Assembly (NCBI GenBank): GCA_018609935.1
Contig: JAHENH010000025.1
Location: 1-36,681, forward strand
Source: Halobacteriales archaeon
GTDB taxonomy: Archaea > Halobacteriota > Halobacteria > Halorutilales > JAHENH01
Length of the DNA: 36,681 nt
Direction: 5' to 3'
The position numbers and the translations under genes are program-made. Of this stretch, positions 7,345 to 14,633 are shown piece by piece (the first letter of the stretch is position 1; every line of letters starts with the position of its first letter). The notes under the pieces were generated by a model, which saw only the letters and a list, made by a program, of their open reading frames with translations, did no database searches and was not told the DNA's origin.

Positions 7345-9609
7345 CTATTTTAAAGAATTAGCTACAGATATCGCTTTTATGGTTTCTTCTATATCATGTA
7401 CTCGAACTATATCAGCACCTCTAATAGATGCTATTACATTAGCTGCTAAACTAGGTTCTAGTCTTTCTTTTTTATCGAGTCCAGTTAATTCCTTAAGAAA
7501 TGACTTTCTTGAACATCCAACAAGTAGGGGGTATCCAAGAGATGCAAGCTCACTAGTTCTTTTTAACAATTCAGCATCTCCAGTTCTACCTTTACCAAAG
7601 CCTATACCAGGATCCAATATTATTTTATCTTTATCTATACCTGATTTTCTTGCTCTTAAAGCCATTTCAAGTAAACGTTCACCCACATCTTCAACTATAT
7701 CATCATATTCCGGAGTATAAGAAGGATCAACAGGAAGATTAACAGAATCCATAACAACCACTCTACAACTACGTTGTGCCGCTAACTTCCTCATATCAGG
7801 ATCTTCAAGACCATTCTGGTCATTTATTATGTCAAATCCAGCATCCAGAGCAGCCTTTGCTATTTCAGGTTTACGTGTATCTATAGAAAACTTAGCATCT
7901 ATATCTACTAGTTCCTCCAAAACAGGTATTATACGTTGCTTTTCCTCTTCAACAGAAACAGGATCAGCTCCGGGCCTAGTCGATTCTCCACCTACATCTA
8001 TTATACCCACACCTTTCTCCACCATTTTTTGGGCTCTATCTATGGCATCTTCAACAGAGAAATAACGACCCCCATCATAGAAACTATCAGGGGTTATATT
8101 AAGTATACCCATAACATCAGTACCACCGAAGTCTATATCCCTATCTAGATTAGTATATAGGTCCAGGTCATCAAGTATATCATCTAAATTTAAGCTTTCC
8201 ACAATAGAATCTATATAAAACCCCTCATGTCCCCCCTCACTTTCCATATCTATTGAGCCTCCGTTAGTTTCTACTACTCCCTCCAACTTTCTATATTCTT
8301 TCTGTGTAATACCTTTAAAGTGTGCTTTATTTTTGTCTTTTATAAATATACGAGGGTTCCATATTTTTCTTGCTTCAGAGGCTACATATAACGAACCAGT
8401 AATAACAGCTATATCATCCTGTTTCATAGAACTAACTGCATCTAAAACACCATCTGAAACACTCTCAAATGAACTAGCCTCTGTAAAAATATTAGACAAA
8501 ATTTCACTAGATTCCGCTCTAGGACTTTGGGGAGGAACAGTATAAACATAGTTACTTATACTATCCAGCTTTCTAACCATTTCTCCTATATCTTTATCAC
8601 ATAATACTCCAAAAACTAAATGTAGGGAGTTCCAGTCAAATCTTTCCTTTAATGTATCAATCAATACATCTATTGCAGGAGGATTATGTGCAGCATCCAA
8701 TATAATAGTCGGATCTCTTTGAACAACCTCAAAACGACAAGGCCAATATGCTTTTTTCATTCCATTAACAAAAGAATTTCTAGATACATTATAATCTAAA
8801 TCTTCCAAAACACCAGAAGCTACAGCAGCATTTCTGGCTTGATGTCTACCAAATAAAGGAATATTAAAGACAAAACTATCATCCCAATATCTACCACTTA
8901 ATTCTATTCCCTGACCATAATCACTATATTGTTTAATTTCATATTCTACATCTCCTTTATTTCCTACGGTAATAAGATCAGAATTTCTTTCTTCAGATAT
9001 CTTTTTTAAAACATCCAAACCTTCTGTAGCTCCTGTAACACAGACTCCATCTTCAGGTATTATTTCACCTATCTCCCCAGCTATGTCACTCGGTTTATTA
9101 CCTAAAATATGTGTATGGTCACGACCTATACTAGTTATGGCCGATATAGAGGGGAAACATACACTAGTAGAATCAAGACGACCTCCTAGTCCCACTTCAT
9201 AGATACCTATATCTACTTGTCTACGTGAAAACTCATCAAATGCCATAGCTGTAACAACTTCAAAGAAAGTTGGAGGATCACCTTCCTCGATCATATCTTC
9301 TATTAATGGACGAATTTTTTCAACAAAATCATCTATTCTTTTATACCTCATTTTTTCTCCATCTACTCTGACACGCTCACCTAGATCAACCATATGAGGA
9401 GAAATATAGAGACCAACACTGTATCCCTCCGATATCAAACATGACTCAACCATTCTAGCGACACTTCCCTTTCCGTTTGTACCACCTATTTGTACAGATT
9501 CAATATCTCTATGTGGATTACCTAAAAAGTCTAATAACCGATTAATTCTATCAAACCCGCTTTTTATTCCATATCTTTTTAACTCAAATATAAATTCAAC
9601 ACCATTCAA
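7345..9609 (-). CDS. folCP: FolC-FolP fusion: folate synthase/polyglutamylase and dihydropteroate synthase
   Basis: A 754-residue bifunctional folate enzyme. The N-terminal FolC part (about 1-415) has the Mur-ligase P-loop GTNGKGS (43-49), ISPHMVDLGERVRV (69-82), GLGGRLDST (140-148) and LDAAHNP (304-310). A linker of about 70 residues follows. The C-terminal dihydropteroate synthase (about 495-754) has NITPDSF (504-510), GGESTRPG (540-547), SIDTRK (575-580), LDPGIGFGK (665-673), SRKSF (700-704) and RVHD (736-739). Fusion in this order is known from haloarchaea. The start overlaps the end of purH by 4 bases, so the two are translationally coupled in the nnr-purH-folCP operon. The product folate is used directly by the PurH reaction. 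Confidence 0.95.
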   Translation of the reverse strand: MNGVEFIFELKRYGIKSGFDRINRLLDFLGNPHRDIESVQIGGTNGKGSVARMVESCLISEGYSVGLYISPHMVDLGERVRVDGEKMRYKRIDDFVEKIRPLIEDMIEEGDPPTFFEVVTAMAFDEFSRRQVDIGIYEVGLGGRLDSTSVCFPSISAITSIGRDHTHILGNKPSDIAGEIGEIIPEDGVCVTGATEGLDVLKKISEERNSDLITVGNKGDVEYEIKQYSDYGQGIELSGRYWDDSFVFNIPLFGRHQARNAAVASGVLEDLDYNVSRNSFVNGMKKAYWPCRFEVVQRDPTIILDAAHNPPAIDVLIDTLKERFDWNSLHLVFGVLCDKDIGEMVRKLDSISNYVYTVPPQSPRAESSEILSNIFTEASSFESVSDGVLDAVSSMKQDDIAVITGSLYVASEARKIWNPRIFIKDKNKAHFKGITQKEYRKLEGVVETNGGSIDMESEGGHEGFYIDSIVESLNLDDILDDLDLYTNLDRDIDFGGTDVMGILNITPDSFYDGGRYFSVEDAIDRAQKMVEKGVGIIDVGGESTRPGADPVSVEEEKQRIIPVLEELVDIDAKFSIDTRKPEIAKAALDAGFDIINDQNGLEDPDMRKLAAQRSCRVVVMDSVNLPVDPSYTPEYDDIVEDVGERLLEMALRARKSGIDKDKIILDPGIGFGKGRTGDAELLKRTSELASLGYPLLVGCSRKSFLKELTGLDKKERLEPSLAANVIASIRGADIVRVHDIEETIKAISVANSLK

Positions 9610-10562
9610 TGTCTAAAACACCGTTTACCAGTAAATGCCATAGGGATTCCAAATTCATTACATGCATCTATGACTTCATCATCACGTATAGATCCACCGG
9701 GCTGTATAACAGCCCCAATACCTTCCTTAGCTGCTTTCTCTATATTATCTCTAAAAGGAAAAAAACCATCACTAACCAATACAGACTCAGCTATGTTTTT
9801 ATCCGAATCTTCTTTTGCTTTCATTAAAGCCATTTTTACTGCGTCAACTCTAGAAAGTTGGCCCACACCAATACCTACAGTTTCTTTATTTTTAGCTAAA
9901 ATAACAGAGTTAGAAATACTATACTCAGCTATCTTAAAACCAAAAACCATCGATCTAATTTGTTCTTCAGAAGGCTTTCTTTCAGTTACTATTTCTATAT
10001 CATCTTTATTTATAGAAGCAGGGTTGCCATCATGTACTAAAAGCCCGCCTTCAATTTTTTTAATTTTAACACGATCTCTTTCACTATCTATCTCTCCTGT
10101 TTTAAGTATACGGAGATTTTCCTTTTTTTGCAACTCATTAAGAGCTTCATCATCAAATGAGGGAGCTATTACTACTTCCTTAAAAGAATTACATATAGCT
10201 TCTGCTGTATCAAAGTCACATTTATCATTTAGTGCAACTATACCTCCATAGGCACTTTTTTGGTCTGTTTTCTCAGCTTTAAGATATGCATCTAGACAGC
10301 TATCAGATACTGCAGCTCCACATGGACTTCCGTGTTTCACAACTACAGCACCAGAGCTTTGCAATTCTCTTACTAAGGAAAACGCAGAATCTGCATCATA
10401 ATAATTGTTAAAAGACATTCTTTTACCTCCTAATTTTTCAGCTCCCTCAACAGAAATCCCACTAAATTCCTTATCTCTATATAGTTTTGCCTCCTGGTGA
10501 GGGTTTTCTCCATATCGTAACTCAACTTCGTCTAATCCATCAGTATCTCCAGGTATCTCCAT
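9606..10562 (-). CDS. purH: AICAR formyltransferase, stand-alone PurH C-terminal domain
   Basis: Transfers a formyl group from 10-formyl-folate to AICAR in purine synthesis. It carries only the transformylase half of bacterial PurH: LRYGENPHQ (15-23), RMSFNNYYD (48-56), the catalytic Lys76-His77 in VVVKHGSPCG, SAYGGIVAL, DGFFPFRD, IQPGGSIRD and a C-terminal GKRCFRH. The IMP cyclohydrolase half is absent; in archaea that step is done by PurO. I place the start at the ATG 10562-10560, giving 318 residues and an 18-19 base gap after nnr. An upstream ATG at 10619 would add 19 non-conserved residues and overlap nnr by 38 bases. The stop overlaps the folCP start by 4 bases. Confidence 0.92.
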   Translation of the reverse strand: MEIPGDTDGLDEVELRYGENPHQEAKLYRDKEFSGISVEGAEKLGGKRMSFNNYYDADSAFSLVRELQSSGAVVVKHGSPCGAAVSDSCLDAYLKAEKTDQKSAYGGIVALNDKCDFDTAEAICNSFKEVVIAPSFDDEALNELQKKENLRILKTGEIDSERDRVKIKKIEGGLLVHDGNPASINKDDIEIVTERKPSEEQIRSMVFGFKIAEYSISNSVILAKNKETVGIGVGQLSRVDAVKMALMKAKEDSDKNIAESVLVSDGFFPFRDNIEKAAKEGIGAVIQPGGSIRDDEVIDACNEFGIPMAFTGKRCFRH

Positions 10563-10581
10563 ATAGTTTCTATAGACGTTG

Positions 10582-11985
10582 TTAAACCATAGCTTTCGGA
10601 ATCTTATCAACCAAATCACTAGCTAAAATAGAATATCCCATATCTTTTCTAGCTATATCACCAGCTCTTCCATTGATGAAAGCAGCTAAACAAGCTGAAT
10701 CAAAACCCGACATACGAGAAAAAAGAGAAACACATATACCTGCTAATACATCACCTGTCCCCCCTACAGTCATCGATTCGTTTCCAGACCTAGAAATACG
10801 TGTTCTAGACCCATCCGATATTATATCACAGGGCCCCTTTAGTAGGGTTATTAAATTATTCTCCTTAGAAAAATCTTCTACAGCCTCTTTTCTTTTCGGA
10901 AAACTACTAGGTATATCGATAAAATATGAAAGCTCCCCCGAATGAGGAGTGATTATAATTTCTCTATCAGTTTCTATGTCGCTAAGTGCCTGAATAGCAT
11001 CAGCATCAAATACTCCAGAATCAATATGTGGTATTATCTCATATATAGTTTCTATAGTTTCATCTTCATCTCCTAAACCAGGACCTATCAAAACCGAATC
11101 CGCCCAATCTATTAAAGTTAGTAGTTTGTCAATATTTTCTTTATTCAGTTTATCTCCCTCTAGCTCATCTATTATTAAATCCGGGAAGTTTTTAGCGGTC
11201 TGAGGAGATGGGGTTGCAACTCTTACAAGATCACATCCAGAACGTAGAGCAGCTAAAGATGAGAGAACAGGAGCTCCGGTATACGGACCCCCACCTATTA
11301 TCAAGACTTTACCATTATCACCCTTATGCCCCGTAGGATCCCTAGATATGAGAGTTAAATCTCCTCTACATACAAACTCCTCTGCAGCACTAGGTATACC
11401 TATATCTACTATTTCTATTTTACTTTTAAGACTAGAATAAGCAGGTTTGTCATCATGCAATCCTACAACTATGTCAGCATCTACTTTTTTTCCTTCCTGG
11501 ATACTATCTATATCTGGATCAACTCCAGTAGGTACATCAACTGAAACTACAGAAGAACTAGATTTATTTATTACATCTACAGCAGTAGATACAGGTTCTC
11601 TAAGATCCCCAGATACTCCTGTACCTAAAATACCATCTATAATAACATCAAACTCGTCAAAAGTATCAACCTGTGAAGAATCATCTATTTCAAATAGACT
11701 TAATTCACTTTTTTCTAATATCTTCCAATTTTCACGTGAGTCATCAGTTTTTATCTGGGAACCTCTACCTAAAAGAAATACATCAGCCTCTAGGAAACGG
11801 GCTGCGACTAAAGAATCACCGCCATTATTTCCAAGACCGGAAACTACACAAACGGAAGGATTCTTAAACTCACGGTCTACAATCCTGGCTACACTTGAGC
11901 CAGCATTTTCCATTAATTTGTCTGTTGAAACACCTAACTCTTCAGCATTAGCATCAACTGCAGCCATCCTATCAGAAGAGATCAT
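10582..11985 (-). CDS. nnr: Bifunctional NAD(P)H-hydrate epimerase/dehydratase
   Basis: Repairs damaged NADHX/NADPHX: the N-terminal domain epimerises the hydrate and the C-terminal domain dehydrates it with ADP or ATP. In 467 residues the epimerase part (about 1-210) shows NAGSS and GLGNNGGD (50-57), DGILGTG (117-123) and SVDVPTGVD (148-156). The dehydratase part (about 215-467) shows GKVLIIGGGP (225-234), GPGLG (301-305), DADAI (327-331), TPHSGE (346-351) and MTVGGTGDVLAG (405-416). Length matches fused archaeal and bacterial Nnr. It is the first gene of the minus-strand operon with purH and folCP. No promoter box could be assigned with confidence between it and the divergent PUA gene, 54 bases away. 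Confidence 0.94.
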   Translation of the reverse strand: MISSDRMAAVDANAEELGVSTDKLMENAGSSVARIVDREFKNPSVCVVSGLGNNGGDSLVAARFLEADVFLLGRGSQIKTDDSRENWKILEKSELSLFEIDDSSQVDTFDEFDVIIDGILGTGVSGDLREPVSTAVDVINKSSSSVVSVDVPTGVDPDIDSIQEGKKVDADIVVGLHDDKPAYSSLKSKIEIVDIGIPSAAEEFVCRGDLTLISRDPTGHKGDNGKVLIIGGGPYTGAPVLSSLAALRSGCDLVRVATPSPQTAKNFPDLIIDELEGDKLNKENIDKLLTLIDWADSVLIGPGLGDEDETIETIYEIIPHIDSGVFDADAIQALSDIETDREIIITPHSGELSYFIDIPSSFPKRKEAVEDFSKENNLITLLKGPCDIISDGSRTRISRSGNESMTVGGTGDVLAGICVSLFSRMSGFDSACLAAFINGRAGDIARKDMGYSILASDLVDKIPKAMV

Positions 11986-12010
11986 TTAGTTTTGGAGGGG
12001 AACGCGAGAA

Positions 12011-12019
12011 ATTTAAACA
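12011..12019 (+). promoter_or_regulatory. TATA box of the PUA-domain gene
   Basis: ATTTAAACA lies 21-29 bases upstream of the GTG at 12040, the distance expected for a leaderless archaeal transcript. This supports GTG as the start. Confidence 0.55.
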
Positions 12020-12039
12020 CTACGCTCTAAAAAATAATT

Positions 12040-12501
12040 GTGGGACTTGAAAAACTAAAAACAATTGCTAACTATCAGTTTGGGAAAAACGCAGGTGGTG
12101 CATTATTTCCAGAAAACATAGAATTTAAAAAATCAAAGACAGGGAGAATTAGACAGATATTTTATAAAGAAAATAGAATTGCCTCATTACGCCAAGATGG
12201 CAGACTAGCCCTAGGAAAAAAAGGAGGTTATAGACTTCATTCTTTTTTTAACCCTCCAAAATTACGTATCCAGTTTGGAGAAGAAAGTGTTCCATATATA
12301 CGAGAAGGGAAAAGCGGCTTTGCTAAATTTGTTCAAAAAGTAGACCCAGAAATAAAAGCTAAAGATGAAACATTAGTTGTAGACCAAAACGATCGATTAA
12401 TAGGTATAGGAAAAGCAAGATTATGCTCTACAGAAATGAAAGAATTCAACAAAGGAGTGGCTGTAAAAATAAAAGAACCAATAAAAAATAAACAAAAATA
12501 A
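12040..12501 (+). CDS. PUA-domain RNA-binding protein
   Basis: A 153-residue protein resembling the conserved archaeal family of small PUA proteins related to the C-terminal part of archaeosine tRNA-guanine transglycosylase. The pre-PUA part (about 1-72) has YQFGKNAGGALF (12-23) and SKTGRIRQIF (32-41). The PUA domain (about 76-147) has VDPEIKAKDETLVVDQNDRLIGIGKA, a typical PUA beta pattern, followed by GVAVKIK. It should bind structured RNA, probably tRNA or rRNA; the exact substrate is unknown. It lacks any catalytic TGT domain, so it is not an enzyme of archaeosine synthesis by itself. The start codon is GTG with a TATA box at 12011. It stands alone between the nnr operon and etfA. Confidence 0.8.
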   Translation: MGLEKLKTIANYQFGKNAGGALFPENIEFKKSKTGRIRQIFYKENRIASLRQDGRLALGKKGGYRLHSFFNPPKLRIQFGEESVPYIREGKSGFAKFVQKVDPEIKAKDETLVVDQNDRLIGIGKARLCSTEMKEFNKGVAVKIKEPIKNKQK

Positions 12502-12605
12502 ACATAATACCTGAAATTTTATAAAAAATTAAAGATATAGAAAAAATTAAATACAAAAAATTATAAATAAGTGAAGATTGGGGAAATTATCTATATTTAT
12601 ATTAA

Positions 12606-13532
12606 TTACTTGAATTCCTCTGTTAGAGCTGGAATTACGTTGAACAAATCAGCTACAACCCCATAGTCAGCTATATCAAATATAGGGGCACTAGGATCGT
12701 TATTTATGACTATAACTGTTTCACTATCTTTCATCCCTGTCACATGTTGTACTGCTCCACTTATACCTACTGCAATATATATATCAGGTTTTACAGTTTT
12801 TCCTGATTGACCTACTTGTCTTTCATTTGGAAGCCATCCCTTATCTACTAGAGGTCTTGAAGAGCCTAACGCTGCTCCTGTAGCTTCACATACCTCTTCC
12901 ATTATGTCTAAATTTTCTTCTTCATCTATTCCACGACCTATACTTATAATGAAATCAGCCTCAGAAAGATCTACTTCACCAGTTGCAGCTTCTTCATAGC
13001 CTTTAACTTCGGAGCCTATTTTAGAGTCGTCTATATCAGGATTAAATTTTTCTATCAGTACATCAGCATCTTGCTCTGTAGGCTCCCATTCTGTTGGTCT
13101 AACAGTTAATGCATAGCTATCTTCATTTATTTTAACTTTAGATTCTACCTTGGATCCATACAGCTCTTTTACTACATGATTTTCTCCAAATTTTGTAACA
13201 TCTGTAACTAAAGGAATGCCTATACTTTCAGCTACAGCTGGAGCATAATCAAGGCCTACTGTAGAATTAGACATCAAAAGTATGTCTGGGTCAATTTGTT
13301 CATAGAGTTGTTCTATAGCTTGTACATAAAAATCATGGTTGAATTCGTCTTCACTTTCTATTTCGTATATTTTATCTATGCCTTCCTTTGAAACTTCTCC
13401 CCCTCCACCACCAACTATAGCTAGTTCTAGTTCCGTTTCAGATCCAGCTATATCTTTCCCAGCAGTAATTAAGTTATATGTTGTATCCACTAATTCACCT
13501 CCACGTCTTTCACCTATAGCTAATACTTTCAT
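12606..13532 (-). CDS. etfA: Electron transfer flavoprotein alpha subunit
   Basis: FAD-carrying subunit of ETF, which collects electrons from flavin dehydrogenases such as acyl-CoA dehydrogenases. The 308-residue protein has an N-terminal nucleotide-fold domain with GERRGGELVD, and the C-terminal FAD-binding domain with ISIGRG, SSRPLVDKGWLPNERQVG, GKTVKPDIYIAVGISGAVQH and INNDPSAPIFDIADYGVVAD. These are the diagnostic EtfA signatures. The start overlaps the end of etfB by 4 bases, giving a coupled etfBA unit. The membrane FeS protein divergent at 14634 is the likely electron acceptor. The protein is strongly acidic, in keeping with a salt-adapted organism. Confidence 0.96.
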   Translation of the reverse strand: MKVLAIGERRGGELVDTTYNLITAGKDIAGSETELELAIVGGGGGEVSKEGIDKIYEIESEDEFNHDFYVQAIEQLYEQIDPDILLMSNSTVGLDYAPAVAESIGIPLVTDVTKFGENHVVKELYGSKVESKVKINEDSYALTVRPTEWEPTEQDADVLIEKFNPDIDDSKIGSEVKGYEEAATGEVDLSEADFIISIGRGIDEEENLDIMEEVCEATGAALGSSRPLVDKGWLPNERQVGQSGKTVKPDIYIAVGISGAVQHVTGMKDSETVIVINNDPSAPIFDIADYGVVADLFNVIPALTEEFK

Positions 13533-14320
13533 GCTATTACCCCTTCATCTTCAAATATATTAGCAAGCTCTGTAACTATTTCATCAGTAGACCCTTCAAC
13601 ATATTCAGTTTCAGTTTCCTCTTCAGGCTCATATAGATCACCTAACTCTATTGGACTCTGAATATCTTCAGCACTTAATCCAAGATTATCTAGTGTTTTT
13701 ATATCTATTTCTTTACTTTGTGCCTTCCTAATACCTCTTAGACTAGCATATCTAGGCTCATTTAACCCAGTCTGAACAGTAAATACAGCAGGGAAATCTA
13801 TCTCAACAACTTCTTCCGCACCTCCTTCTAACTCCCTATGTACTTTTGCCGTCTCATTACCAACATCATAATCAATATCAATAGCGACCGAGGCCCATTC
13901 ATATCCTATCTTTTGTGCTAGAGAAACCCCAGTAGCCATCATAAGATCATCTCCCGCTTGAACACCTGAAAATACTAAATCAGGTTCCTCACTTTCCACT
14001 ACTTTAGCTAGAACCTCAGCTTTTTGGTTCGGATCAAGAAATAATCCTTCGTCTAGGTCATCATCCCATATACGAATAGCCCGATCAACTCCTTTAGCAA
14101 GTGCCTTCCTAATAGTTTCTTCAACTCTATCAGATCCCACAGTCACAGAAACAACTTCATCCACAACTCCATCTTCCTTAAGCTGTACAACCTCTTCTAT
14201 CCCATAATCATCCCATTCATTTAGATCATATCCCAGAAATTCTTCAGATATTCTCCCATCCTCAATTTCAAAGTCATCATCCGGTATAGCTACTTCTTTT
14301 ACAGCTACTAATGCCTTCAT
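13529..14320 (-). CDS. etfB: Electron transfer flavoprotein beta subunit
   Basis: AMP-binding partner of EtfA, 263 residues. It begins MKALVAVKEVAIPDD and continues LNEWDDYGIEEVVQLKE, with the later motifs VFSGVQAGDDLMMATGVSLAQKIG and the EtfB signature region TVQTGLNEPRYASLRGIRKAQSKEI. The C-terminal 40 residues are very acidic. It is the first gene of the etfBA unit, with a 4-base overlap to etfA, and is divergent from the ETF:quinone oxidoreductase gene across a 313-base regulatory region that holds at least two inverted repeats. I see no N-terminal or C-terminal extension that would indicate an electron-bifurcating type, but this cannot be decided by eye. Confidence 0.95.
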   Translation of the reverse strand: MKALVAVKEVAIPDDDFEIEDGRISEEFLGYDLNEWDDYGIEEVVQLKEDGVVDEVVSVTVGSDRVEETIRKALAKGVDRAIRIWDDDLDEGLFLDPNQKAEVLAKVVESEEPDLVFSGVQAGDDLMMATGVSLAQKIGYEWASVAIDIDYDVGNETAKVHRELEGGAEEVVEIDFPAVFTVQTGLNEPRYASLRGIRKAQSKEIDIKTLDNLGLSAEDIQSPIELGDLYEPEEETETEYVEGSTDEIVTELANIFEDEGVIA

Positions 14321-14633
14321 GCAAATAGTAGATCCCCTAAGAGTAAAAGTTTCTAAAATCTATTGAACCACTCATTACTAATCCGTTAAATCATCATCTT
14401 TTTAACTCAATACCCCAATTAGTGAGTGCAACTCTATAAACTAAATTAAAACATATATAATATCCTATTGTTTAATAATCTATTATAATTGATTATTTAC
14501 CTCTAGTTATATTTTATTCCATACCCTGTTTTTCATCTATTAAAAACAGATCATAATCAACTTCAAGGAGATAGTTTCAGCCAGTATATAGATAACACAT
14601 AAAAAGTTCCGAAAAAGTTTCAAGTTTCTGAGT
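14321..14633. promoter_or_regulatory. Divergent regulatory region of etfBA and the FeS oxidoreductase
   Basis: This 313-base gap has no gene. It carries AATAATC/GATTATT (14474-14480 and 14491-14497), CTGTTTTT/AAAAACAG (14526-14533 and 14542-14549) and a looser inverted pair CACTCATTACTAAT ... ATTAGTGAGTG near 14370-14430. An A/T stretch near 14596-14604 is the possible TATA element of the rightward gene. The two units encode partner proteins, so joint control from here is likely (inference). Confidence 0.45.
14526..14549. repeat. Perfect 8-bp inverted repeat, candidate operator
   Basis: CTGTTTTT at 14526-14533 and AAAAACAG at 14542-14549 are exact reverse complements around an 8-base spacer. 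It lies 85-108 bases before the FeS oxidoreductase start. It could be a dimer-binding site or a hairpin in a leader. Confidence 0.6.

Noticed and set aside
9670..10251. Long plus-strand open frame opposite purH
   Set aside because: Ser/Ile/Leu-rich translation without family motifs; it mirrors the codon pattern of the well-supported purH gene on the other strand.
10563..10619. N-terminal extension of purH from the ATG at 10619
   Set aside because: The extra 19 residues show no family conservation and would overlap nnr by 38 bases; the ATG at 10562 gives clean spacing.
11447..11989. 180-codon plus-strand open frame opposite nnr
   Set aside because: Ser/Thr-rich antisense shadow; nnr on the minus strand shows all family motifs through this stretch.
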